Positions 1-10,589 of a stretch of DNA of 64,000 bases are shown here, in pieces; positions within the stretch are counted from its first letter, which is position 1; every line of letters begins with the position of its first letter. Source of the DNA: Channallabes apus (taxonomy: Eukaryota; Chordata; Actinopteri; Siluriformes; Clariidae). The notes beneath the pieces were generated by a model that had not been told where the DNA came from, ran no database searches, and worked only from the letters and a program-made list of their open reading frames with translations. Location of the stretch: contig CM060107.1 of assembly GCA_030522415.1 (NCBI GenBank), positions 24,494,571 to 24,558,570 of the forward strand. Reading direction: 5' to 3'. The position numbers were made by a program, and so were the translations under genes.

Positions 1-113
1 TGGCTGATCTGATTCTGTCCCCTAATTGAAAAACATTGAGGGATTCCTTATGAGCATGGACAGAGAATGCCTCAGCCTATTATTGGTAACAATGTTAAAT
101 CTCAGGACAACTA

Positions 114-430
114 CAGTGGCTTGCAAAAGTATTCGCCCCCCGTGAACTTTTCCACATTTTGTCACATTACAGCCACAAACATGAATCAATTTTATTGGAA
201 TTCCACGTGAAAGACCAATACAAAGTGGTGTACACGCGAGAAGTGGAACGAAAATCATACATGATTTCAAACTTTATTTTTTTTTACAAATAAATAACTG
301 AAAAGTGGGGTGTGTGTAATTATTCAGCCCCCTTTGGTCTGAGTGCAGTCAGTTGGCCATAGACATTGCCTGATGAGTGCTAATGACTAGAGAGCACCTG
401 TGTGTAATCTACACTCTCTCCATCGCTGTC
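114..430 (-). mobile_element. Tc1/mariner-type transposon end, relic
   Basis: The sequence CAGTGGCTTGCAAAAGTATTC follows a TA dinucleotide at 112-113, the usual start of many fish Tc1 inverted repeats. The same block occurs in copy R, ending at 59423. Only one end is visible in each copy, so this is a truncated, immobile fragment that was already part of family A. The inner boundary is approximate. Confidence 0.55.
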
Positions 431-528
431 TGATATACAGCACAGATGTTTAGGTTCTGTTACCTGACAAAACGTCTCGGGTTACTTTGCAGTAACCCTG
501 TTCCCTGAGAGGCGGGAACGAGATGCTT

Positions 529-698
529 CGTTAGAACGCTTATGGAACTATCTTGTCGCATTGCCGGCCATGAAGCATGTGTGGAAAAACGCCATTATCT
601 GGCTACATATAACCTCGGTCAGGTGACGTCATCTGATTAGATCAGGTGGAGGTTATAAATACCAGAAAGCCGGCAACGAAACCTCAGATTATTTGTCT
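529..698. repeat. DIRS inverted terminal repeat, left
   Basis: Matches the reverse complement of 5403-5573 with only a few differences. The outermost 55 bases (474-528) are unique to this end and are represented again, inverted, in the internal complementary region. Confidence 0.9.
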
Positions 699-740
699 GA
701 ATGGACGTCCGGTCACATGGTAGTGCGGCGTTCGGACGCA

Positions 741-840
741 GCATCTCGTTCCCGCCTCTCAGGGAACAGGGTTACTGCAAAGTAACCCGAGACGTTCCCT
801 TTTCGAGGCTTCACTCAATGCTGCGTTAGAACGCTTATGG
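741..840. repeat. DIRS internal complementary region
   Basis: Bases 741-793 are the exact reverse complement of the left terminus 474-526. Bases 794-839 match the reverse complement of the right terminus near 5557-5602. The two ends are joined here head to tail, as expected for the template that rebuilds complete termini during circle formation. Confidence 0.92.
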
Positions 841-928
841 GAACGAGAATACCAATGCCGCCGCACTACAGGTGTCTGGACCACAAGGTTGTGTAGCGTG
901 TGCGCACAAGGCCGAGAAGGTCTCAGAT

Positions 929-3391
929 TCATGTCCGGGAAGCTGACCCGAGGACTCGTGAGCCTGGGGTGGCATGGACATCCAGACTATAAAATCTTAT
1001 AAATGTGTGCGGAGAGGACCAGCCCGCTGCGTCACACACTTGTTGCAGGGGAGTACCTCTTGCAAGAGCAATAGATGAGGCGACCCCTCTGGTTGAATGA
1101 GCCCTGACTCCTAGGGGCGAAGTGAGCCCACGCGCCTCATAGGAGAGGGCAATAGCATCTCTCACCTAGTGTGACAGAGTATGTGTGGTGGCGGCCGCCC
1201 CCCGGTTGCGGCCTCCATAACATATAAAGAGTTGCTCTGACTTACGCCACTGGCTGGTGCGGTGGACATAAGCCTGAAGAGCACGTACTGGGCACAGTAG
1301 GTGAAGTTTCTCCTGCTCCCAATCCGCAAAGGGCGGAGGACAGAAGGCTTCCAGGATGACAGGGTACATGGTAGAGAAAGGAACTTTCGGTAGATAGTTT
1401 GGGTGAGGATGCAGAATGGCCTTGACTAGCCCAGGGGCAAAGTCCAGGCAAGATGGGGAGACTGACAATGCACGCAGGTCTCCGATCCTCTTTAGAGAGG
1501 TGATGGCCATAAGAAGAACCATCTTGAGAGTCAGAAGCCTGTCGGGCGCTGACTCTAGCGGTTCAAAAGGAGTCTCGATCAAACCTTCGAGCACGATAGA
1601 TAAATCCCAAGAGGGAGCCGTGACTCTAGTGGGTGGCCTCAACCGTTTAGCTCCACGAATGAAACGGGCATCTAAAGGGTGATTTCCTACAGTAGCCCCT
1701 TCAGACAGGACGTGGCAGGCTGAAATAGCGGCCACGTACGTTCTGAGGGTACTAGGGCACAAGCCCGAGGACAATTTCTCTTGCAGGAATTCCAGCACTG
1801 AAACAATTTGGCAGTGGACTGGGTCCACCTGCTTAGCCATGCACCAGCTCTCGAATACCTTCCATTTGAAGGCATAAATCCTTCTAGTGGAGGGAGCCCT
1901 AGCACTTAGGATGGTGTCAATTACGCCGGCTGAAAGGCGGGCTTGACTCAATTGGTCCCGTTCAGGGGCCAAGCGTGAAGGTTCCAAAGCTCGGGCCGGG
2001 GATGAAATATTGTCCCCTGCACCTGAGATAGAAGATCCCTCCTCACTGGAATCATCCAAGGTGAGCCGTCGAGGAGCGATATTATTTCTGAGAACCATAC
2101 TCGGGCCGGCCAACGGGGCGCTATCAATAAGAGGCGCAAACCGTGTTGACGGACCCTCGCCAGGACTCCCGGGAGCAGAGCTATCGGAGGGTACGCATAG
2201 AGGCGTAAATTGGGCCACGTATGGGCCATCGCGTCCAGACCCAGGGGAGCTGGATGAGTCAGAGAGTAGTAGAGGGGACATTGTGCAGTCTCCTGTGAGG
2301 CAAAGAGGTCCACCTCCGCTGTAGAGAATCTCTCCCAGATTTGAGTGACTACTTCGGGGTGGAGTTTCCATTCCCCGTGATTCACAGCTTGTCTGGACAG
2401 AAAGTCTGCTCCCACATTCCTGTACCCTGGAATGTGAATCGCCCTGAGGGACAGGAACTTGTCCTGAGCCCAGAGCAGAACCTGATGTGCTAGCTGGTTC
2501 AAGCGTCGCGAACGCAGGCCGCCCTGGCGATTTATGTAGGAGACTACTGATGTGCTGTCCACCTGCACTAGGACATGGTAGCCTCTCAGCTGCTGGAGGA
2601 AATGCTGTAGAGCTAAAAATAGAGCCATTATTTCGAGGCAATTGATGTGCCATGCGAAAAGGTGGCCTCTCCAGACCCCTTGGGCTGGACGGCCATCCAA
2701 GACCGCGCCCCAGCCGGTAAGGGAAGCGTCTGTCGTTAGCATTTTGCGATGACAAGACGGACCTAGAGTGGGACCCAAGGCGAGAAACCGGGGTCTGAAC
2801 CACATAGAAAGGGTACGAAGTCCTTTGCGCGTAACCCTTATCCGCCTTCGGGGATTTGTTCTCGTGTGAACTCCCCTGGCTCTTAACCACAGCTGAAAAG
2901 CTCTCATGTGCAGGAGACCCAAGGGTATCACCATGGACGCAGCTGCCATGAGGCCTAAACATTTTTGTAAGTGATGTACAGTCACTTCTTGGTCTAGTCT
3001 GATTTCCTTCAGAGCGTTGTTTATGGATTCGACGCGAGCAGGAGACAGATGTGCCTGCATAGCGATCGAATTCCACCTGATGCCCTGATGCTGAGACTGG
3101 GCCAGTATTAGCCAGTCGTCTATGTAATTCAGAATGCGGATGCCCTGGAGTCTCAAAGGAGCCAGAACTGCATCCATGCATTTTGTATATGTGCGGGGTG
3201 ATAAGGCTAGACCGAATGGAAGAACCCGAAATTGGTAGGCTTTTCCCCCAAAAGCGAACCTCAGGAACTTCCTGTGCTGTGGCAAAATTTCTATGTGGAA
3301 ATATGCGTCCTTTAAATCTACTGTCACAAACCAATCCTGTGGTTGGATTTGTGAAACAATAGTCTTTATGGTCAACATTTTGAAGTTGCAT
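929..3391 (-). pseudogene. DIRS tyrosine recombinase, split by one TAG
   Basis: Integrates the circular DNA intermediate of the DIRS element. The frame is open from 3391, but the part recognisable as recombinase starts near 1965, where it overlaps the last codons of the RT gene in another frame. Upstream of that the frame is probably only an open shadow of RT. Visible family features in order are an N-terminal core-binding segment, the first catalytic Arg in KRIGDLRAL, then after the stop the HSTRG (HxxR) box and the RFYSLDV tyrosine. The TAG at 1166-1168 lies between the first Arg and the HxxR box, where a TGG codon one base away would be the simplest ancestor (inference). Without readthrough no active enzyme is expected. 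Confidence 0.88.
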
Positions 3392-3912
3392 ATTTTGAGA
3401 TAGCGGTTCAAACCGCGAAGATCCAGAATTGGACGCAGACCCCCGTCCTTTTTGGGGACCAGGAAGTACCGACTGTAGTAACCTGACTCCATGTCTGGAG
3501 GAGGAACCTGATCTATGGCTCCCTTCTGCAGTAATTTCTCGAGTTCGGAACTCAGAAAGCGCGCCCTTTCCGGTATCACGGAAGTGGAGACCACGCCGTT
3601 GAAACGCGGAGGGCGATATGCAAACTGGATCCTGTATCCTTTCTCTTCAGCCTTTAAAACCCAGGGGGATATGCCTGGCAGTAGCTTCCACGCTGCCAGC
3701 TTCTCCGAAAGGGGTGCAAGTACTTCTACTGGGCTGGGGGGTGTTAGTGGTTCGGTGTCCTGGAATATAGCAGGATGCGACCGAAGGACTAACGTGTCGG
3801 AGACCAGTGTTGTCCGAAACACCAAAGGCGGCGGAAACTGAACATCGATCTCCTGGGGGTGCCCAGGGGGGCATGCTCCTATGTGCCCGTCCCCAGGGGG
3901 GGTCACCCCCAC
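1948..3912 (-). CDS. DIRS reverse transcriptase / RNase H polyprotein
   Basis: An uninterrupted 654-residue ORF. The RT domain spans about residues 90-300, with FLVPKKDGGLRP, VTVDLKDAYFH (about 196-206) and the catalytic YIDD at about 263-266. RNase H follows at about 391-510, with acidic residues in TTDAS, LEIMA, VDSTS and GADF. The C-terminal 140 residues have the layout of the domain described in DIRS elements as a DAM-like N6-adenine methyltransferase; I assign that only by position and general resemblance. The protein copies the element RNA into DNA. It is the best preserved ORF of the element and overlaps the recombinase gene at its 3' end. Confidence 0.9.
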   Translation of the reverse strand: MGVTPPGDGHIGACPPGHPQEIDVQFPPPLVFRTTLVSDTLVLRSHPAIFQDTEPLTPPSPVEVLAPLSEKLAAWKLLPGISPWVLKAEEKGYRIQFAYRPPRFNGVVSTSVIPERARFLSSELEKLLQKGAIDQVPPPDMESGYYSRYFLVPKKDGGLRPILDLRGLNRYLKICNFKMLTIKTIVSQIQPQDWFVTVDLKDAYFHIEILPQHRKFLRFAFGGKAYQFRVLPFGLALSPRTYTKCMDAVLAPLRLQGIRILNYIDDWLILAQSQHQGIRWNSIAMQAHLSPARVESINNALKEIRLDQEVTVHHLQKCLGLMAAASMVIPLGLLHMRAFQLWLRARGVHTRTNPRRRIRVTRKGLRTLSMWFRPRFLALGPTLGPSCHRKMLTTDASLTGWGAVLDGRPAQGVWRGHLFAWHINCLEIMALFLALQHFLQQLRGYHVLVQVDSTSVVSYINRQGGLRSRRLNQLAHQVLLWAQDKFLSLRAIHIPGYRNVGADFLSRQAVNHGEWKLHPEVVTQIWERFSTAEVDLFASQETAQCPLYYSLTHPAPLGLDAMAHTWPNLRLYAYPPIALLPGVLARVRQHGLRLLLIAPRWPARVWFSEIISLLDGSPWMIPVRRDLLSQVQGTIFHPRPELWNLHAWPLNGTN

Positions 3913-3929
3913 GGTCCTGAGCTCTGCTA

Positions 3930-4472
3930 TCAGGGACGCTTGTTCGCGAAGAAGACAGAGCGGTCTATTTTTTTGGGGGCGGCCTGAGGGGGGCGCCGAG
4001 CCGTACCCCAGTCCTTACGGGGAGGTGCGCGGCTACTGACGCTTTCCTTCTGTGCCTCTCGTCTAGCGAGACTGAGATCGGGTCGAGGTTGGGTGGCCGA
4101 TGGCCTTGACACCTGGGCGCGGAGTGGGATAAATTTCCCAAAAGCTTGCTCATAGAGACTGGCCTCTCTAAATCTGGTGGCGACAGTATTTACAGCTTCG
4201 CCAAATAGGCCTGAGGGTGAGATGGGAGCATCGAGAAGGAATGCCCGATCTTTGTCCTTAATGCCAGTTAGATTTAGCCAGAGGTGCCTCTCTGCAGACA
4301 CCAGGGAGGCCATAGAACGGCCAATAGCACGGGCTGTCTGTTTCGTCGCACGCAGGGACAGATCAGTAGCCCGGCGTAATTCTATGAACGCTTCCTGATT
4401 CATATTGCCGCTCGTGCACAGATCATTCAGCAGGTCGGCCTGATACGCCTGCAAAACCGCCATGGTGTGCAA
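3930..4472 (-). pseudogene. DIRS gag, C-terminal part (separated by frameshift)
   Basis: A 180-residue frame just upstream of RT. It is the downstream half of the gag-like protein that begins at 5302. The two halves lie in different frames, and the upstream frame stops at 4562 beside a run of seven T on the plus strand, so a one-base indel in that homopolymer is the likely break. The end is basic and proline/arginine rich, fitting nucleic-acid binding. A programmed frameshift is possible but less likely because a stop immediately precedes the run. Confidence 0.65.
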
Positions 4473-4561
4473 GGAAGCGCCGGCCTGACCAGCTGCTTGG
4501 AACGCCTTCCCTAACAGGGTAGAAGAAGTTCTACATGCCTTGGAGGGAAGGGTTGGCTTTT

Positions 4562-5302
4562 TTAATGAGGATGATGTTCCAGGACGAGATAGCCCGCGAG
4601 CGTCTCCTCAATCTGGGGCATCATCACATAACCTTGTGCTTTTGCATCAACAATATTCGAATAAAACGAAGTTGAAGGTACAAAAATACGGGAAGAAAAG
4701 GGACGTCTCCATGTACGAGATAACTCGTTGTGGAGATCATCAAAAAAGGGGAGAGAACGGCGTTGTGGCGCCATCTCCTGGCCACCCGACAGAAATCTGT
4801 CATCCAGTTTGGAACATTTTGTATGAGCTTGCTCTTGTGGCCAGTCAATATGTAAACGTTCAACTGCGCGTGTTATAACCTCAATTAATTCCTCATACTC
4901 TCTATCATCCCTAGAGGATCGTTCTGAGGTAGCTACATCCATTTCAACTGAAGCAAGAGAGTGAGTTTCTCCCAAACACTCCCGAGAGGCACCGAAGTGC
5001 GCTCGCGAAGTGGGGGGAGAGAGAGAGTGATCCGGGGAGGAGACGAGAGAGAGAAGGGGCTCCACCTCTCGTGCCTCGGCCAAATCAACCTGTGAGCCCC
5101 AGGAGTGCAGAGCGGCTTGTGGCTCCCTAAAGAACGCGAGACGCGCTCGTAGCACTTTCATCTGGAGATTATCACAGTGCCCACACTCTCCTTCAAGTCC
5201 AAGGAGAGCGTGGCTTTCACACAAACACTCAAAACAGAGATTATGGCTGTCGTCTTGAGAAAGACGGTTACCGCACGGGCATGATACACTGAACTCGGCC
5301 AT
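4562..5302 (-). pseudogene. DIRS gag, N-terminal part
   Basis: A 246-residue ORF beginning MAEFSVSCPCGNRL. It has a cysteine-rich start (CPC, CFECLC, GECGHC within the first 45 residues) that could bind zinc, followed by acidic and serine-rich sequence. It is the first gene of the minus-strand DIRS transcript and probably the structural protein. It ends prematurely at 4562 beside a homopolymer, and the rest of the protein continues in another frame (3930-4472). Confidence 0.65.
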
Positions 5303-5402
5303 TATATCTGGTGAGTTTTTTTTTTTTCTCTGTTAAGAATGGTTTCTTTTTTTTTTTTTTTTTAAATGCTTGCTGCACACACGCGATGACAAGTCGGCAT
5401 GA

Positions 5403-5573
5403 AGACAAATGATCTGAGGTTTCGTTGCCGGCTTTCCGGTATTTATAACCTCCACCTGATCTAATCAGATGACGTCACCTGACCGAGGTTATATGTAGCC
5501 AGATAATGGCGTTTTTCCACACATGCTTCATGGCCGGCAATGCGACAAGATAGTTCCATAAGCGTTCTAACGC
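5403..5573. repeat. DIRS inverted terminal repeat, right
   Basis: Inverted match to 529-698. It lies upstream of the gag start (5302), so it probably contains the promoter of this minus-strand element. T-rich tracts separate it from gag at about 5310-5365. Confidence 0.9.
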
Positions 5574-6357
5574 AGCATTGAGTGAAGCCTCGAAAAGGGA
5601 ACAGGATAAACACATGCCATTTAAACAGCAATCATTTTATTTCACTTTTTCTGAGTCTTAGTGTGCAAACCTCGAATCAAATCATTAATGTTCGCCAAGT
5701 AAATGAATGCATTTTAAAAACTATTTTTCTGAAGTGGATTGTCTATTGGTGTCAACAAAATTCTAGCCATATGGCAATATTAGTATATTAGTTTATCAAT
5801 TTATTTCACAATACTGATTTCTGACAAACAGTCACTAGATTAGGAGACTGACAGGGATCATATTTATACTTTTACATTTAGCTGTTTAATCTGCTGTTAG
5901 TTTTACGTCCGTATTCACAGACTATATCCTGGCCTGCTGTACTGAATGTGAGTCCACTGCATTTGGCGCTGCTTGTGTCTGAACGCAGCCAATCGTCTAT
6001 CACATGATGGCAGGGAAAGGCACAGCCAATCAAAATGTTCATATGTGTTTTGGGGGCGGGAGGACTCAAGGAGAGAACGTGATTTATCCCTTTCTGCGTG
6101 TCTAGGTTAATGTTGACAGAACGATTTAAAAAAAAGTGGATTAAATTATTGGTGGGGACATTTGAATGGTCGGAGGATATTGGTGGGGACACATCCCCTC
6201 CATCCACCCTAAATCTACGCCCCTGTATATATATAATTTAAAACTATTTATTCATTTGTCTTTTATTTACTTACTTACTAGCGAATGCTTTTTTAGGGCT
6301 CTAAAAACTACGGCAGTATGAATGACAATGGAATAGGACGTGTGAGTTGCACCGGTC

Positions 6358-6402
6358 ACACACACACACACACACACACACAATAAATATATATATATAT
6401 AT
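6358..6402. repeat. (CA)n/(TA)n microsatellite
   Basis: A CA run followed by a TA run. The equivalent position in copy R (58237-58313) is also a TA/GT tract but much longer, so the locus was already a microsatellite in the ancestral family A sequence. Confidence 0.95.
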
Positions 6403-6528
6403 AATTAAATTCTTAAAACATCGTGTTCACCCATGCACTGAAAAAAAGAACTTGTAAGATTTACTTGATAAAATCCTCATAACAATTTGGACACAGATTT
6501 TAAGTAAATTTTATTGCTCCAATATTAA

Positions 6529-7385
6529 GGCTGAATCCCAACCCTTCCCCCTACCCTTCCATTTGACGCGTTCACGTGCAGGGGTAGTGGTGTCTCATTT
6601 CTCTTTTGGTTGGAGGTGTAGGGGGAGGGGGGAAGGGCCAGATAGCCCTCCAAACGAAGATTTTTCAGGACCTCACTTCAAACGAAGGTCTAAGCGAAGT
6701 TTTCAACATGGCTGCTCACTCGAGCAAACAGACCCATAAATGTTAAGTCATTTTTGCCATTAATAAAGATTTTTATGACAAGTTTTCATTATATGTATTT
6801 TACCTTTAGTCTTGTGTTTGTGTTTATGGTGTTGTTCTGTAAAGAAACGTTTGCAAAAAAAATCGCTAAAGTTTGCTAGCGGATAGCACATATTGCACAA
6901 TATTACAAATATATATTTTTATGTCACATACACTTTACTGCATGCTACAAACAAATATGAAAGTTCAGTAGCACGGCATTTTGCCGAGCATTTGATAACG
7001 CATTGTTTGTTTTGCTTACGGCCATACACTATTGTTTTGCTTACACTATTCTTACTTATTGCAACGTGACCACAGTTTTGTAATTTATATTCTGTATATG
7101 GACGGCTGAGGAAACCCGAAGACTCATCCGTGTTCGTGGTGAAAATGAGCAACTTTTTTAAAAATCGAAATACGGCGCAAAAAACCTTTGGGAGTGAGTA
7201 ATCTCTCTTATTGGAATGTGTGATAAACATCAGCGCATGTCCTCTGACGTAACATTAGGAACCAGCGACAACGTATGATGACGTATAACAGTGTTGTCCC
7301 ATTTCTTAGGGGAAATATTTATACCCTTCCCCTTTCCACTTCGTTTCAAGGGACAAGGGGAAGAAAATAGAATTGTGATTCAGCC
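6529..7385. mobile_element. PIF/Harbinger-type MITE with TAA target duplication
   Basis: The terminal inverted repeats begin GGCTGAATC(C/A)CAA. The left flank is TAA; the right flank reads TCA here but TAA in copy R (57229-58111), so a 3-bp TAA duplication with one later change is likely. Copy M has an empty site near 36459-36466 with no element. No coding capacity is seen. The 3-bp TWA duplication suggests PIF/Harbinger. Confidence 0.75.
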
Positions 7386-8107
7386 TCAGTAAAACTCACC
7401 CGTAATTGTCAGGTAAAATTTACTTAATTAAATTAACAATAAAAGAAATCAAGTAAAAGTTACATAATTATATTTAACTCACAAATTAGATTTATTTAAA
7501 ATAATCAAGTAAAGTTGCAGGAACCTTAATTTTATGAAATTACTATCATTTTGTTTTGTGAGATTTTCCCTTAACTTGGTTTTATCAATTTATATTACTC
7601 CCTATAATAATGTAAACATTGCTAATTTATGTTTTGGAAAGAAACTTAAGTAAGTATTTCATCTATATCTTTCATAAATCACACAACTAAAATATAATTA
7701 AACAGTTTATTCAACAACATTACCAAATATTTGTGACATTCACAGTCTAGATCCAAGTTGTCTTTTTAATAAAAGTGCATTCAGCTAAATTTTTTGCATC
7801 CATAGAAAAAAACTGCACGGCACTAGGGCCTGAAATACTTGTTTTAAACAAAATTGTGTAAAATAATAAATAAATAAAATACAGCATTCATTTAGAAATA
7901 AAATACAGCAGAAAATACATTAAACAAACTGTAGAATAAACGTTAAAACGTAATAGCCCTCGGAAGCAGTGAAGTTGCAACATTCAAATCAGCACTCTGG
8001 ACTAGTGCACTTAAAAGTATGCCATTGAAACCATAACGCATTAAAACATTAAGCTGAACATGTAAACACAACATGTAAAGACTTGTAGTCAAGCCAAATC
8101 AAATGTT

Positions 8108-8353
8108 TTAAGATAACTTCACCTTTAAAGCTTGCACTTTTTGTGATAGCTTAATCCCATCAAGTTCTAGAAGAACTTTCTGAAAATAGCTCAAATGTGT
8201 AGCGCAGTGCTCGGAGCTATTGCCACATTCTTGCAAAATTTCCTCTCCTTCAAGGATTATGGATACACCAACTGGTCCTTCCCCTTCAACAGCACAGACG
8301 ACAAGGATTTTAAGAAGGTGCATACTGGCATCACTTCGTCTGTCCCCCTGCAT
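8108..8353 (-). pseudogene. Captured last exon of a SAM-like fish protein family, copy L
   Basis: Encodes an 81-residue frame differing from its copy R counterpart (56244-56489) at only a few residues. The end of the protein (KVQALK followed by a short basic tail and a stop) resembles the C-termini of multi-copy fish proteins often annotated as sterile alpha motif domain-like. This is recognition from memory, not a search. A splice acceptor directly precedes the frame in both copies. No upstream exon with a matching frame was found nearby, so this is probably a gene fragment carried by the repeat. Confidence 0.5.
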
Positions 8354-8879
8354 AAAATGTACAAGAAAATAAATAATTTATTTTGAGAAACAAAAAAAAA
8401 ATCTGAATTGCTTCAACCTGTGCTGACGTCATTTCACAGAGAAAAAAAAAATAATACAAATAATTGATGATAAAAAATGACCATCACTTCATATACTTCA
8501 GATTGTTAAACTTGGGTTAAATTGCTTTAGCAATAATCTTGCATCACTAAAACATTGTAAAACATGGCATGAGATGGCTACACTCCATAGATTACTCTGC
8601 ACCTTTACAGTGTCAGGAAATCCTATGATGAATGCTGAGTTTGTATTTAAAGGGTTAGTCCAAACATCAAAATTCGTTCAATAATTACTCAGATTTATAT
8701 ATTCATTTGCATTTATATGCTTCTGTCCAATACAACAAACACTATATTCAAGGTATTAATAAATTGTATAATTAATAAGAAAACAATGCTTTACAAGGCA
8801 ATCATCAAAGAGATCCTCTTCAGATTCACGTCTCATCTTTACGCTTTGTTTCTGTGAAAATATTTACATTGTATCATTA

Positions 8880-9010
8880 CATAATCTTTTATTCGTACAA
8901 CTACATTTAGGCATTTCTTCATCTTTTGTAAGTTTGCCTTTATCCAAAGCAAATTACAAAAGAGGAAGGCATCAAGCATGTCAAGCAGTGCTACTAACAC
9001 AAAGTTTCTG
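8880..9010 (-). mobile_element. Old LINE 3' tail-like fragment
   Basis: The sequence around TTTAGGCATTTCTTCATC and TTGCCTTTATCCAAAGC resembles, inverted, the L2-type tail seen intact at about 39705-39765 (the GTCGCTCTGGATAAGAGCG region). The same fragment is in copy R at about 55590-55720, so it predates the duplication. Confidence 0.4.
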
Positions 9011-9157
9011 ACACCGTTAGAAAAATACAAGATAGATCAGCGAGGGATTAAGGAAAAAGTAAGAAGCAAGAATCATGTGTGGAAAGATTAAGCATGCAGG
9101 GTCACAGGATGACTCGACTTATTTTTATTGTCTGCAATGCGATTTAGACAAATTAGA

Positions 9158-10247
9158 ACTGCGGTCAAGCCAGCCGCGATTGATTTTAGTGTGCGCACAT
9201 ATTACAGTGATTACGGTAGTTTCAGGACCGACACAGAGACAACGCGCTTTCAGAGCGCTTTTCATTTAGACGCCCAGGACTGAGAGATAATACAACATGC
9301 TCGTCAATTTTTACTTGCTTATTTATTTGCATTTCTGCTTTAATATCCGTGTTATTTATTGGTGACTTTGACGGTTGTCTGTTACAATATTTTTCTTAAA
9401 TATTCACCATTCAAATAATTGTTTTATGTAGATAAGTTACAGCAGAATTCGTAGAAAACAGACAAAATAATGTATTTAGTCTTTCTAAATACCAGAATTG
9501 ATTTTTATTTTGTTTTACTGTTCAAAAGTAGCAGTTATTCTTCAATGAATGTTTTCTATAATGAGGATTAACGTCTGATTTGGAAGAGAGGTCAAATAAA
9601 CAAATGTTCACAATGGGGAAAAAAAGGTAAATAAAATGCCTTTATTTCACTTCAGAGACCTATGAAAAAATAAATTCTAGTAAGTATAAAATGCCATGGT
9701 CAGTTTTTATCCCATATAATGTACACACATTATATGATAAAAAAAAAAGTAGAAAAAAACAATGATCAGTTCTTATTCAGGACGTCCCATACTATATACA
9801 CACCAAATATGAAACAATTTTACTGCAGCATTTTTCAGATATTGGACATTATTACACTTTAAAGGGGTATAAAGACCCCATTTCTAATAAGTAGAAAAAA
9901 ACAATGATCAGTTCTTATTCAGGACGTCCCATATTATATACACACCACATATGAAACTATTTTACTGCAGCATTTTTGAGATATTGGACATTATTACACT
10001 TTAAAGGGGTATAAAGACCCCATTTCTAATAAGTAGAAAAAAACAATGATCAGTTCTTATTCAGGACGTCCCATACTATATACACACCACATATGAAACT
10101 ATTTTACTGCAGGATTTTTCAGATATGGGGCATTCTCTCTGTGTTGTTCATGAAACTACCGTAATCACTGTAATATGCGCGCGCACTAAAATCAATCGCG
10201 GCTGGCTTGACCGTGTTTTTCTGAACCGCGGCTGGCTTTACCGCAGT
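9158..10247. mobile_element. hAT-type non-autonomous element with 8-bp target duplication
   Basis: The ends are ACTGCGGTCAAGCCAGCCGCG and its imperfect inverted partner at 10221-10247. Longer internal inverted similarity (the ATTGATTTTAGTGTGCGC region) pairs 9177-9215 with about 10150-10197. The 8-bp duplication AAATTAGA lies at 9150-9157 and 10248-10255. Copies M and R show the same target once, with no insertion. The 8-bp duplication points to hAT. No transposase is encoded, and the interior is partly a 142-bp tandem repeat. Confidence 0.88.
9748..10120. repeat. 142-bp tandem repeat, about 2.6 copies, inside the hAT element
   Basis: The motif GTAGAAAAAAACAATGATCA recurs at 9749, 9891 and 10033, an exact 142-bp spacing, with high identity between units. 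The last unit is cut off close to the right inverted repeat. Confidence 0.93.
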
Positions 10248-10589
10248 AAATTAGAGCTGCTGTCAATACTGTATGAACATATGTACAGGTTCTTTACTCG
10301 TACAGTGGGAGCCACGCCAAATAGCCGCGACCGTGTGGCTGAAGTGTGAATGGCGTGTGAATGGCCTTTGCACGCCGTAATCCCCCCTCCCTTTTCTGGC
10401 CGAAAGGCATGTCAAGATTTCACAGTAAACACGCCCATTCAAGCCCTATTTATTCATTTACCTGGTGCCACCACTAGATGGCGCTTCGTTCTCAAGAACA
10501 CGTTAAAACAAGCCAGCTGCGCTGAGTTGCAATCACGTGATTTTAACAACCCGCCTCCACCCCCGCCGAACTGACTCTGCCAAACTACA

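Larger units (their letters stand above)
474..5602 (-). mobile_element. DIRS-type retrotransposon, nearly complete
   Basis: A 5129-bp tyrosine-recombinase retrotransposon read on the minus strand: gag, then RT/RNase H, then a YR gene overlapping the RT end. DIRS elements integrate as circles through a tyrosine recombinase, lack an integrase and leave no ordinary target duplication. Here the ends carry inverted terminal repeats, and an internal complementary region at 741-840 reproduces both extreme termini, which is the DIRS hallmark. The trinucleotide AAC precedes the left end (471-473) and forms the right end (5600-5602). The empty site is visible in copy R near 59070. Lesions seen: a frameshift in gag near 4560 and one in-frame TAG in the YR gene at 1166-1168. 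The element therefore looks recent but not self-sufficient. Confidence 0.93.

Noticed and set aside
22..270. 82-codon minus-strand ORF, repeated at 59267-59503
   Set aside because: It lies in a Tc1-type terminal repeat and is shared only because family A carries that repeat; no protein signature.
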